From contig NZ_CP106798.1 in NCBI RefSeq assembly GCF_025642155.1, positions 5,208,001 through 5,272,000 of the forward strand: a DNA stretch of 64,000 bases. Reading direction: 5' to 3'. This stretch comes from Streptomyces sp. HUAS 15-9 (GTDB lineage Bacteria > Actinomycetota > Actinomycetes > Streptomycetales > Streptomycetaceae). Numbering within the stretch: the first letter of the stretch is position 1; the number at the start of each line of letters is the position of its first letter. Shown in pieces: positions 34,810 to 43,841 of this stretch. Both the position numbers and the translations under genes were made by a program. Under the pieces are notes generated by a model. It saw only the letters and a program-made list of their open reading frames with translations. It was not told the origin of the DNA and made no database searches.

Positions 34810-35564
34810 CGACCCGTCTTCGAGGTGATCCCGCCGAGCAGTGCCCGGGGTGTGACCTTCACGAGTCCCATCAGCGTCTTGTAGCGCGGGTCCGGAATGG
34901 ACAGCGACTTCCCGCGCGCCAGATCGGCCAGCGCCGCCGTGACCAGCTTGTCCGCGTCCAGCCACATCCAGCCCGGGATGTTGTCCGTGCCCATGCCGGC
35001 CCGCTCGTGGAACTCCGTGCGCACGAAGCCGGGGCACAGCGCCATCAGCCGTACGCCGCTGCCGGCCAGGTCCTTCGCCGCACCCTGCGTGAACTGCACG
35101 ACCCACGCCTTGGACGCCCCGTACGTGCCCCGCGGGACGAACGCGGCCACCGACGCGACGTTCACCACCCCACCGCGCCCGCGCTCGCGCATCGCCTCCG
35201 CGGCCGCCGAGGTCAGCCGCAGCACCGCCTCGCAGTGCACCTTGAGCATCCTCAGCTCGTCGGCCATCGACACATCGAGATAGCGGCCCTTGTTGCCGAA
35301 GCCCGCGTTGTTGACCAGCAGGTCGACGGGGTTCCTGCGGTCGGCCAGGCGCGCGGCGACCGTTTCGATGCCGGCGTCCTCGGCCAGGTCGGCCGTCAGC
35401 ACCTCGGCCTCGATGCCGTGCCGGTCGTGCAGCTCGGTCGCCTGTTCGTGCAGCCGTTTGGTGTCCCGTGCCACCAGGACGAGGTTGTGCCCGTCAGCCG
35501 CCAGCCGCCGCGCGAACGCGGCACCGATTCCCGCGGTCGATCCCGTAATCAGAGCCGTTGTCAT
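34791..35564 (-). CDS. Short-chain dehydrogenase/reductase
   Basis: A 257-residue SDR. The cofactor motif is TGSTAGIGAAFA, with NNAG in LLVNNAGFGN, the catalytic Ser in VNVASVAAF and the YGASK Tyr-Lys pair; an Arg in LVARD suggests NADP(H). The C-terminal part carries LARGKSLSIPDPRYKTL. Substrate is unknown. Its 3' end is part of the tandem 20-bp repeat. It stands alone, followed upstream by the MOSC gene. Confidence 0.92.
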   Translation of the reverse strand: MTTALITGSTAGIGAAFARRLAADGHNLVLVARDTKRLHEQATELHDRHGIEAEVLTADLAEDAGIETVAARLADRRNPVDLLVNNAGFGNKGRYLDVSMADELRMLKVHCEAVLRLTSAAAEAMRERGRGGVVNVASVAAFVPRGTYGASKAWVVQFTQGAAKDLAGSGVRLMALCPGFVRTEFHERAGMGTDNIPGWMWLDADKLVTAALADLARGKSLSIPDPRYKTLMGLVKVTPRALLGGITSKTGRKYGPQ

Positions 35565-35614
35565 GGCCCAAGAGTAGTTACCCGGGCTGAAGGAGTCCGT
35601 GTCGTGACGGCGGC

Positions 35615-36307
35615 TCAGGGCTCGTGCCGAAGCCCGTACTTGCCGGGGTACTTCGCCACGTACTTCCGCGCTTCCTCAAGTGCCTCCGGATGCAGGGCCG
35701 TACCCGCGGCGAGCACGCGCGGCAGCAGCTCCCGCCGGGTCGTCTCCGCACGGAACTGCAGCGCCACCGTCACGTCGTGGTCCGGCCGGTGCACGATCTC
35801 CACCCGGTCGCCCGCCCGGATCCCGCCCGGCTCGATCACCCGGAGGTAGGCACCCGGCGCACCCTTCTGCGTGAACCGCTTCACCCACCCCCGCTCGCCC
35901 AGATGGGCCTGGAAGGTGCGGCAGGGTATGCGTCCGCAGGTCACCTCCAGCACGAGCGCCGGGCCGATCCGCCAGCGCTCGCCGATCAGGGCGCCGGACA
36001 CGTCCAGGCCCTCGGTCGTGAGGTTCTCGCCGAAGGCGCCGTTGGCGAGCGTGCGCCCCAGCTCCCGCTCCCAGTCGTCGAGGTCCTCGCGCGCGAACGC
36101 GTACACCGCCTGGTCGTCGCCGCCGTGGTGGCGCAGGTCGCACACCGAGTCCCCGGCGAGTCCGCTCCCGGCCGTGTTTTTGGGGCCGGGTGCCGCCACC
36201 TGCACCGGCCCGTCGACGGGCCGCTTGTCGATGCCGGTCAGGCCCTCGGGCTGGTCCGTGTACTCCGCGGCCCGCGCGTGGCCCAGGTTCACCGAGAGAA
36301 GCCTCAT
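35615..36307 (-). CDS. MOSC-domain protein (YiiM-like)
   Basis: A 230-residue MOSC protein. It has VNLGHARAAEY, AGDSVCDLRHHGGDDQAVYAFAREDLD, FGENLTTEGLDVSG, RIGPALVLEVTCGRIPCRTF with the conserved Cys, and the C-terminal RPDHDVTVALQFRAETTRR. MOSC proteins handle sulfur bound to molybdenum cofactor or reduce N-hydroxylated compounds. ATG 36307 is the start. Divergent from the LysR regulator. Confidence 0.9.
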   Translation of the reverse strand: MRLLSVNLGHARAAEYTDQPEGLTGIDKRPVDGPVQVAAPGPKNTAGSGLAGDSVCDLRHHGGDDQAVYAFAREDLDDWERELGRTLANGAFGENLTTEGLDVSGALIGERWRIGPALVLEVTCGRIPCRTFQAHLGERGWVKRFTQKGAPGAYLRVIEPGGIRAGDRVEIVHRPDHDVTVALQFRAETTRRELLPRVLAAGTALHPEALEEARKYVAKYPGKYGLRHEP

Positions 36308-36374
36308 GGCCACACGGTAAGGGAGCGACCTCAAAGCGTCGACGCATTATTGGGCGCGAAACCCAAGGGTGACT

Positions 36375-36380
36375 TATGAT
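36375..36380 (+). promoter_or_regulatory. -10 element placing transcription start at the LysR GTG (leaderless)
   Basis: TATGAT at 36375-36380 is a near-perfect -10. Six bases later is the GTG at 36387, so the mRNA would start at or next to the codon. No correctly spaced ribosome site exists for this start, which supports leaderless translation. The -35 is weak (TTGGGC at 36350). Confidence 0.5.
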
Positions 36381-36386
36381 CGGAGG

Positions 36387-37286
36387 GTGATCGAGGCCCG
36401 TCATCTCCGCGTCCTGCGCGCCGTCGCCGGCACCGGCTCCTTCTCGGCGGCGGGGCGCGAGCTCGGCTGCACCCAGCCCGCCATCAGCCAGCAGATGAAG
36501 TCCCTGGAGGCCTCGGTCGGCACCCCGCTGCTGGTCCGCAGTGGTCGCGAGATGCGGCTGACCCAGGCGGGCGAGGCACTCGTCCGGCATGCCTCCGGGA
36601 TCCTCGCCGGACTCACGGCCGCCGAGGAGGAGGTCGCCGCGATCGCCGGCCTGCGCGCGGGCCGGGTCCGGCTGGTCTCCTTCCCCAGCGGCAGCTCCAC
36701 CCTCGTCCCCACCGCCCTCGCCGCCCTGCGCGCCGCGCACCCCGGCACCCGGGTCTCCCTGGAGGAGGCGGAGCCCCCCAGGTCCGTGGAGCTGCTGCGC
36801 GAGGGCGACTGCGACGTGGCGCTCGCCTTCCGGTACGAGGGCGCGGCGGGTGCCGAGGAGTGGGACGACCTCGTGGTGCGGCCGCTGCTGACGGACCGGC
36901 TGGTCGGCCTGGTGCCCGAACGGCACCGTCTCGCGCGCGCGGAGTCCGTCGCGATCGGCGAGCTCGCCGGGGAACCCTGGATCGCGGGCTGTCCGCGCTG
37001 CCGCGGTCAGCTGGTGGAGGTCTGCGAGGGCGCGGGCTTCACGCCTCGTATCGACTTCGCCACCGACGACTACCCGGCGGTGGTCGGCCTGGTGGGCGCG
37101 GGTCTCGGCGTCGCCGTCCTGCCTCAGCTGGCGATCGAGTCCGTACGTCCCAGGGGCGCGCGGACGGTGGTGCTGGAACCGGCGGTGCGGCGGGAGATCG
37201 TCGCCCTCACTCTGCCCGATCTGGCCCAGGTGCCGGCGGTCGCGGCGACGCTGGAGCAGCTGGCGGGGGCGGCCCGCAGACAGTGA
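36387..37286 (+). CDS. LysR-family transcriptional regulator
   Basis: A 299-residue LTTR. The N-terminal winged HTH (EARHLRVLRAVAGTGSFSAAGRELGCTQPAISQQMKSLE) is followed by the coinducer-binding domain (RVRLVSFPSGSSTLVPTALAALR, GDCDVALAFRYEG, VGLVGAGLGVAVLPQLA). GTG 36387 is chosen by homology and by a -10 element just upstream. It is divergent from the MOSC gene, a possible target, and converges on whiD. Confidence 0.92.
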   Translation: MIEARHLRVLRAVAGTGSFSAAGRELGCTQPAISQQMKSLEASVGTPLLVRSGREMRLTQAGEALVRHASGILAGLTAAEEEVAAIAGLRAGRVRLVSFPSGSSTLVPTALAALRAAHPGTRVSLEEAEPPRSVELLREGDCDVALAFRYEGAAGAEEWDDLVVRPLLTDRLVGLVPERHRLARAESVAIGELAGEPWIAGCPRCRGQLVEVCEGAGFTPRIDFATDDYPAVVGLVGAGLGVAVLPQLAIESVRPRGARTVVLEPAVRREIVALTLPDLAQVPAVAATLEQLAGAARRQ

Positions 37287-37314
37287 AGTCGCGGGCACGT
37301 GTGCGCGTGGAAAA

Positions 37315-37340
37315 CGAGGGCAGGCGTACGCATGCCCTCG
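37315..37340. terminator. Hairpin between LysR gene and whiD (converging)
   Basis: CGAGGGCA (37315-37322) pairs with TGCCCTCG (37333-37340) around a 10-base loop, midway between the two stops. Confidence 0.6.
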
Positions 37341-37375
37341 TGCGGTGATGTGTCGCTCTTTGAAAAAACGTTCCT

Positions 37376-37705
37376 TCAGTCGTGCGAGGCGGCGTCCGCG
37401 TTGGACGTGGAAGCCGACACCAGCCGGTTTCTCGCCCGCCCCATGAGCTCTTCGCGCTCGTCCTCGGTCAGGCCGCCCCACACGCCGTACGGCTCGCGCA
37501 CGGCCAACGCGTGCGCCGCGCACTCCGCGCGGACCGGGCACCTCATGCAGACCTCCTTCGCCGAGTTCTCTCGAGCGCTCCGAGCCGCCCCGCGCTCACC
37601 TTCCGGATGGAAGAAGAGCGAACTGTCGACCCCACGGCAGGCAGCCAGGAGCTGCCAGTCCCACAGGTCCGCGTTCGGTCCGGGAAGGCGGGAGAAATCT
37701 GCCAT
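37376..37705 (-). CDS. whiD: WhiB-like sporulation regulator WhiD
   Basis: A 109-residue iron-sulfur regulator. It begins MADFSRLPGPNADLWDWQLL and has the four cluster cysteines (ACRG, then CMRCPVRAEC) and the GVWGG turn followed by a basic ERE(E)LMGRARNRL tail. Sequence and position beside bldM identify WhiD, which binds the region 4 of the principal sigma factor and is needed for spore maturation; it is orthologous to mycobacterial WhiB3. ATG 37705 matches the known N-terminus. Confidence 0.95.
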   Translation of the reverse strand: MADFSRLPGPNADLWDWQLLAACRGVDSSLFFHPEGERGAARSARENSAKEVCMRCPVRAECAAHALAVREPYGVWGGLTEDEREELMGRARNRLVSASTSNADAASHD

Positions 37706-38086
37706 TACGTGACCCCTTGTAGCCGTTCTGGGCGGATACGGTGCCAACGACCGTACATCTCCGGTCTAAGGAGATGAAAATATGACTCATTGCGAATCTA
37801 GCCCCAGACACCGTGAAACGGGAAGAAAATGGGCTAAACGGGGCATAGGTTGTGATGAAAAGTTGAGGGTCTGTCGGGCATGTCTGCCCCGTGTCCGCCC
37901 CCTCACGTAGAGTGCCGAAGATGACAGGCAGCCCCGTAACTCTTTCGAGTGACCGTCGTTGAGAGTGCGGAGGCGGTTGAAAACACAAGAGCTCGGGCAG
38001 GCGTCCGAGACGGTCGACCGCACAGGTGACGATTCCGTACCAGCCTGGAGGCACAAGGTGACGCGCATCAGCTGCGGAGGGCGGCC
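37706..38086. other. whiD-bldM divergent regulatory region (381 bp)
   Basis: Relatively AT-rich for this genome and without a credible gene. It holds the BldN-type bldM promoter near 37935-37962 and presumably whiD promoters near its left end. A 42-codon frame at 37782-37910 with an AAGGAGATG site is present but has non-Streptomyces codon use. Confidence 0.7.
37935..37962 (+). promoter_or_regulatory. bldM promoter of BldN-sigma type
   Basis: CGTAAC (37935-37940), 16 bp, CGTTGA (37957-37962) matches exactly the consensus for the ECF sigma factor BldN, which is known to drive bldM p1. The expected start near 37969 leaves a leader of about 118 nt before bldM. Confidence 0.9.
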
Positions 38087-38698
38087 ATGACATCCGTCCT
38101 CGTCTGCGACGACTCCCCGCTTGCCCGAGAGGCGCTCCGCCGCGCGGTCGCGACCGTGCCCGGCGTCGAGCGCGTGACGACGGCGGCCAACGGCGAGGAA
38201 GTCCTCCGCCGCTGGGGCGCCGACCGCTCGGACCTGATTCTGATGGACGTACGCATGCCCGGACTGGGCGGCGTCGAGACCGTGCGCCGGCTGCTGTCCG
38301 CGGACCCCGGCGCGCGCATCATCATGCTCACCGTCGCCGAGGACCTCGACGGCGTGGCCCTCGCGGTCGCCGCCGGCGCCCGGGGCTATCTGCACAAGGA
38401 CGCCTCACGCGCCGAGCTGCGCGCCACGGTGACGCAGGCCCTCGCCGACCCGACCTGGCGGCTCGCTCCGCGCCGGCTGCGCTCGGCCGAGATGGGCGCC
38501 GCGCCCACCCTCACCGCGCGCGAGATCCAGGTGCTGGAGGGCATGAGTCACGGCCGCTCCAACGCCGAGATCGGCCGGGAGCTGTTCCTCTCCGAGGACA
38601 CGGTGAAGACCCACGCCCGACGCCTGTTCAAGAAGCTCGGCGCCTCGGACCGTGCGCACGCGGTGGCGCTCGGTTTCCGGTGGGGACTGGTCCGGTAG
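38087..38698 (+). CDS. bldM: Atypical response regulator BldM
   Basis: A 203-residue developmental regulator needed for aerial growth, and with WhiI for sporulation genes. The receiver domain has SVLVCDDSPLAREALRR and LILMDVRMPGLGG with the canonical phospho-acceptor Asp position near 54; in Streptomyces coelicolor this Asp is known to be dispensable. The LuxR-type HTH is LTAREIQVLEGMSHGRSNAEIGRELFLSEDTVKTHARRLFKKL. ATG follows CGGAGGGCGGCC. Expressed from the BldN promoter upstream. Confidence 0.96.
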   Translation: MTSVLVCDDSPLAREALRRAVATVPGVERVTTAANGEEVLRRWGADRSDLILMDVRMPGLGGVETVRRLLSADPGARIIMLTVAEDLDGVALAVAAGARGYLHKDASRAELRATVTQALADPTWRLAPRRLRSAEMGAAPTLTAREIQVLEGMSHGRSNAEIGRELFLSEDTVKTHARRLFKKLGASDRAHAVALGFRWGLVR

Positions 38699-38737
38699 GA
38701 GAGTGAACGGTAGCGGGGGTGCGGACGGTCCGGGGCT

Positions 38738-38763
38738 CCCCGCCTGCCACCTGGCGGGCGGGG
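38738..38763 (+). terminator. Hairpin after bldM
   Basis: CCCCGCCTGCC (from 38738) pairs with GGCGGGCGGGG (to 38763), including one wobble, with a very small loop. It is 40 bp after the bldM stop and before the sigma factor gene. Confidence 0.55.
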
Positions 38764-38865
38764 CCGACCGGGTGCCCGCTGCTCGTTTCGCCGCGGATGA
38801 CGCATCCTTGAGGTGTGGAGTCTCTCGGGGACGAGTCGTTCGAGCGGAAGGGGAGGGCGCAGGGG

Positions 38866-39543
38866 ATGAGTTCCGGCGCACCTGCTCATAACGCTTCAGT
38901 GCACAACCACGGGCACGATGCGACGGACCGGACGGCCGCAAGGCACCATGGACCGATGCGCGACGACGAGGCGGGCACGGCCCACGGGGTGATCGGTGCC
39001 CTGGTGCATCGCGCCGTCGACGGGGACGAGCAGGCCACGCACGACCTGCTCGCCCATGTCCACCCCCTGGCCCTGCGCTACTGCCGCACCCGGCTGTCCC
39101 GGCTTCCCGGTGACGCCCGGCACTTCGTCGAGGACCTCGCACAGGAAGTCTGCGTCGCGGTCCTGCTCGCCCTGCCCCGCTACAGAGACACGGGCCGCCC
39201 CTTCGAGGCGTTCGTCTTCGCCATCGCCTCGCACAAGGTCGCCGACCTGCAGCGCGCCGCGATGCGCCACCCCGGTTCCACGGCCATTCCCTCGGACGAG
39301 ATGCCGGAGCGCCCGGACGACTCCCTGGGCCCCGAGGAGCGCGCGCTGCTCAGCAGCGATGCCGAGTGGGCCAAGAAACTGCTGGCCAACCTTCCGGAGA
39401 ACCAGCGCGAACTGCTGCTGCTGAGGATCGCCGTGGGGTTGACCGCGGAGGAGACGGGTCAGATGTTGGGAATGTCACCCGGAGCGGTACGGGTGGCCCA
39501 GCACCGGGCGCTGAGCAGACTGCGGGCGCTTGCCGAGCAGTAA
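38866..39543 (+). CDS. ECF-type sigma factor, SigD/ShbA-like
   Basis: About 225 residues with ATG 38866 (GGAGGG at 38852); the conserved part begins around MRDDE at 38956. Sigma2: [62 protein letters not shown]. Sigma4: [45 protein letters not shown]. The place between bldM and guaB corresponds to mycobacterial sigD near guaB2 and, as I recall, to Streptomyces ShbA, which transcribes the principal sigma gene hrdB. The orthology is inferred. Confidence 0.9.
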   Translation: MSSGAPAHNASVHNHGHDATDRTAARHHGPMRDDEAGTAHGVIGALVHRAVDGDEQATHDLLAHVHPLALRYCRTRLSRLPGDARHFVEDLAQEVCVAVLLALPRYRDTGRPFEAFVFAIASHKVADLQRAAMRHPGSTAIPSDEMPERPDDSLGPEERALLSSDAEWAKKLLANLPENQRELLLLRIAVGLTAEETGQMLGMSPGAVRVAQHRALSRLRALAEQ

Positions 39544-39613
39544 CCCCTGTGCAGTAAGCCCCTTCTTTGAACAGGCGGGCCGTCCGTTCCGTACGAACAC
39601 ACGAAGCCCGAAG

Positions 39614-41203
<1,590 letters not shown>

Positions 41204-41247
41204 CGCACGCGCGCGTGGAGCGGATTTTCCGCGGCTGAGACGTCGAA

Positions 41248-41280
41248 GAGGGCGGCCCCGGAGCTTTCGGGGCCGCCCTC
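41248..41280 (+). terminator. guaB terminator
   Basis: A perfect 13-bp stem, GAGGGCGGCCCCG (41248-41260) with CGGGGCCGCCCTC (41268-41280), loop of 7 bases, 45 bp after the guaB stop. Confidence 0.85.
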
Positions 41281-41359
41281 GCCGTACCTCCGCGGGAGCG
41301 GTGCCCTGCCCGTCGGCGATACTGGAAGACGCTGAACGCATCAGGGAAAGGCCACCATC

Positions 41360-42484
41360 GTGACTGAGATCGAGATCGGGCGCGGCAAGCGCGGCCGCCG
41401 GGCGTACGCCTTCGACGACATCGCCGTCGTCCCCAGCCGCCGTACGCGGGACCCGAAGGAGGTCTCGATCGCCTGGCAGATCGACGCCTACCGCTTCGAG
41501 CTGCCCTTCCTGGCCGCCCCCATGGACTCGGTCGTCTCCCCGGCCACCGCGATCCGCATCGGCGAGCTCGGCGGCCTGGGCGTGCTGAACCTCGAGGGCC
41601 TGTGGACGCGGTACGAGGACCCGCAGCCCCTGCTGGACGAGATCGCCGAGTTGCCGGCCGAGGCCGCGACCCGCCGTCTCCAGGACATCTACGCGGCTCC
41701 CATCAAGGAGGAGCTGATCGGCGCGCGCATCAAGGAGGTGCGCGACTCCGGCGTGGTCACGGCGGCCGCGCTCTCCCCGCAGCGCACGGCGCAGTTCTCC
41801 AAGGCGGTCGTGGATGCGGGCGTCGACATCTTCGTCATCCGCGGTACGACGGTCTCCGCGGAGCACGTGTCGTCCTCGCACGAGCCGCTGAACCTGAAGC
41901 AGTTCATCTACGAGCTCGACGTCCCGGTGATCGTGGGCGGCTGCGCCACCTACACCGCGGCCCTGCACCTGATGCGCACCGGCGCGGCCGGCGTCCTGGT
42001 GGGCTTCGGCGGCGGCGCCGCGCACACCACGCGCAACGTGCTGGGCATCCAGGTCCCGATGGCCACCGCCGTCGCCGATGTCGCCGCGGCCCGCCGCGAC
42101 TACATGGACGAGTCCGGCGGCCGCTATGTGCATGTGATCGCGGACGGCGGCGTCGGCTGGTCCGGCGACCTCCCGAAGGCGATCGCCTGCGGCGCCGACT
42201 CCGTCATGATGGGCTCCCCGCTGGCCCGCGCCACGGACGCGCCCGGCAAGGGCCACCACTGGGGCATGGAGGCGGTCAACGAGGAACTGCCGCGCGGCAA
42301 GAAGGTCGACCTGGGCACCGTCGGCACCATCGAGGAGATCCTCACCGGCCCGTCCCACAGCCCCGACGGCTCGATGAACTTCTTCGGCGCCCTGCGCCGC
42401 GCCATGGCCACCACCGGCTACAGCGAGCTCAAGGAGTTCCAGCGGGTCGAGGTGACGGTGGCGGACTCGCAGCACAGGCGGTAG
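41360..42484 (+). CDS. guaB3: IMP dehydrogenase-family protein GuaB3 (CBS-less)
   Basis: A 374-residue paralogue of guaB without CBS domains. It has EIGRGKRGRRAYAFDDIAVVPS, AAPMDSVVSPATAIRIGELG, then EHVSSSHEPLNLKQFIYELDVPVIVGGCATY in place of the classical GSIC catalytic loop, and SVMMGSPLARATDAPGKG. This actinobacterial branch (mycobacterial GuaB3) lacks demonstrated IMPDH activity in most hosts; a GMP-reductase-like activity has been proposed. GTG 41360 start. It follows the guaB terminator, so it is probably transcribed on its own. Confidence 0.93.
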   Translation: MTEIEIGRGKRGRRAYAFDDIAVVPSRRTRDPKEVSIAWQIDAYRFELPFLAAPMDSVVSPATAIRIGELGGLGVLNLEGLWTRYEDPQPLLDEIAELPAEAATRRLQDIYAAPIKEELIGARIKEVRDSGVVTAAALSPQRTAQFSKAVVDAGVDIFVIRGTTVSAEHVSSSHEPLNLKQFIYELDVPVIVGGCATYTAALHLMRTGAAGVLVGFGGGAAHTTRNVLGIQVPMATAVADVAAARRDYMDESGGRYVHVIADGGVGWSGDLPKAIACGADSVMMGSPLARATDAPGKGHHWGMEAVNEELPRGKKVDLGTVGTIEEILTGPSHSPDGSMNFFGALRRAMATTGYSELKEFQRVEVTVADSQHRR

Positions 42485-42499
42485 TCCGTACGACGTGAG

Positions 42500-42534
42500 G
42501 GGGCCGGTCGCCTGGTGAGGTGACCGGCCCCTTT
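42500..42534 (+). terminator. guaB3 terminator
   Basis: A 14-bp stem (42500-42513 with 42518-42531, one wobble, loop GGTG) followed by TTT, 15 bp after the guaB3 stop. Confidence 0.85.
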
Positions 42535-42773
42535 CGCATGCCCGAGCGGGCCCGCGGGGGCGCGTGGGGTGGTGTGGGGGCGTGCGGTTGCCTTCGGGGC
42601 GAATACGGGCTGGTGAGCGGGGCCGAGGGCGATAACGTCCGTGTCGGCGCCCCAGGTTCCTGGAGCGCCCCCTTCCAAGGACATGGTTCCGGGCCCCAGC
42701 TCCTCGGGGCCCGGCCCGATTTCCGACGGACCGTTCACCGGGCTACTGGGCGGTGTCGTGGAAGGGGGCGCCC

Positions 42774-42869
42774 ATGGGTCGTCACCGCAAGCCCACCCGC
42801 TGGGACCGGATCCGTCTGTGGACGGTCAAGTGCCGGAGGAGGTGGATCTTGCGGATTTTCGGATGGTGA
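42774..42869 (+). CDS. Possible 31-residue basic peptide upstream of the structured repeats
   Basis: ATG 42774, after GAAGGGGGCG, opens MGRHRKPTRWDRIRLW and ends FGW at TGA 42869, exactly where the first structured repeat begins. The product is strongly basic and Trp-rich. No homologue is known to me. The overlap of its stop with the repeat could mean a leader-peptide arrangement, or coincidence. Confidence 0.3.
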   Translation: MGRHRKPTRWDRIRLWTVKCRRRWILRIFGW

Positions 42870-43057
42870 GCGGCCGCCCCCATGAGACCTAGGGGCGGAC
42901 ACTCCGTGCTCCATCCAGGAGCCTGCCGCAGTGCCCTCTGCGGTGGGCTCCACCTTTTGCGTCGGACGGTGAGCGGCCGCCCCCACGGTAACTAGGGGCG
43001 GACACTCCGTGCTCCATCCAGGAGCCTGCCGCAGTACCCGCTGCGGTGGGCTCCACC
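42865..43057 (+). repeat. Two tandem 90-bp structured repeats, possible non-coding RNA
   Basis: Copies at 42865-42954 and 42968-43057 (period 103 bp) are about 90% identical. Each folds into hairpin A (CCGCCCC with GGGGCGG, 11-base loop) and hairpin B (a 14-bp stem GGAGCCTGCCGCAG with its partner, counting two G-U pairs, 6-base loop), joined by an identical linker ACACTCCGTGCTCC. The differences between the copies fall mainly in the two loops and the spacer, while the stems are preserved. That suggests an RNA or DNA structure under selection. Strand is not proven. Confidence 0.7.
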
Positions 43058-43145
43058 TGCCTCAAGGTACCGGCGGGTGATCCCCCACGCCACCAACCCG
43101 GCGGCTCCGCACCTCACGCGCCCCCGTGCGCAACCCGTGCGCCGG

Positions 43146-43691
43146 TCAGGCCGCGGCCTTCCTCGCGCCCGAGAACGCGGCCCATGCGGCGATCGCGAGG
43201 AACACGAAGGTCAGCGGGTCGGCGTCGGCCTTCCAGGCTTCCTGGACGACGTCGAAGTGCTGGAAGAACACCTCGTTGAAGCTCCGTCCGAAGGTGTCGG
43301 CGATGATCATGGCGTCGCCGACCAGCTGGCCGATGTAGACGGAGCCCAGCGCGAGGACGGGGCTGACGACGGCCAGCGCGGGGTTGCGGCCGCCGAGCTT
43401 GCCGGCCGCCACGCCGATGACGAAGCCGACGCCGACCGCCGCCCAGCCGATCTCGTGCTTGGTGAGACCGATGACGAGGCCGTAGATCCCGGCGGCGACC
43501 ACGGCGGCGCCGAGGGCCGCGACCAGGCCGAGTGCGATGTTGTCCTTGCTCGGCGCGGGCGGCGCCGGGGGCGGCGGTACGGCGCCCGGCTGCGCGGCGT
43601 ACGGGTTGGCGCCCGGCTGCTGGGCGTACGGGTTGGCGTCGGCCGGGCCGGGCTGGGGCTGCGGCTGAGGCGGCGGAACTGACTGGCTCAT
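43146..43691 (-). CDS. Membrane protein with Pro-rich N-terminus
   Basis: A 181-residue protein. The first 45 residues are rich in Pro, Gln and Ala with two (A)NPYA(Q/A)QPGA repeats. Three hydrophobic segments follow (ALGLVAALGAAVVAAGIYGL, IGWAAVGVGFVIGVAAGKLG, ALAVVSPVLALGSVYIGQLV), and then a soluble helical part ending in a fourth (LTFVFLAIAAWAAFSG). ATG 43691 is the start. Its function is unknown; the conserved position after guaB3 is typical of Streptomyces. Confidence 0.85.
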   Translation of the reverse strand: MSQSVPPPQPQPQPGPADANPYAQQPGANPYAAQPGAVPPPPAPPAPSKDNIALGLVAALGAAVVAAGIYGLVIGLTKHEIGWAAVGVGFVIGVAAGKLGGRNPALAVVSPVLALGSVYIGQLVGDAMIIADTFGRSFNEVFFQHFDVVQEAWKADADPLTFVFLAIAAWAAFSGARKAAA

Positions 43692-43841
43692 GACAGAGAT
43701 CCCCCCACGGGACACGAAAAACCGACCGGGCATGCCGGTTGGAGAACTGGATGGCAGAGCGGTGATGCGCACGCACACGTGTGCGGCGAACGTGGTGGAG
43801 ATTAACAGGCCCCACCGACAACGCCCCCGCGGTTTTCCCGC

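Larger units (their letters stand above)
42485..43145. other. Gene-poor 660-bp stretch with hairpins and a structured tandem repeat
   Basis: It contains the guaB3 terminator (42500-42534), a second GC hairpin (CCGGGCCCC at 42689-42697 with its complement at 42706-42714), a possible 31-codon frame (42774-42869) and two 90-bp structured repeats (42865-43057). No long frame here has convincing coding character. Confidence 0.8.

Noticed and set aside
34672..34884. Small plus-strand frame beginning near 34720 with MDEETEAE
   Set aside because: It consists largely of the tandem 20-bp repeat and the antisense of the SDR gene end.
37782..37910. 42-codon frame with an AAGGAGATG ribosome site in the whiD-bldM gap
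   Set aside because: Codon use is low in G/C at third positions and unlike the neighbours, and it lies in an AT-rich promoter region. The site and frame are probably accidental.
42418..42738. Minus-strand and plus-strand frames in the guaB3 downstream region
   Set aside because: They cross the terminator and GC hairpins, and composition is dictated by those palindromes.
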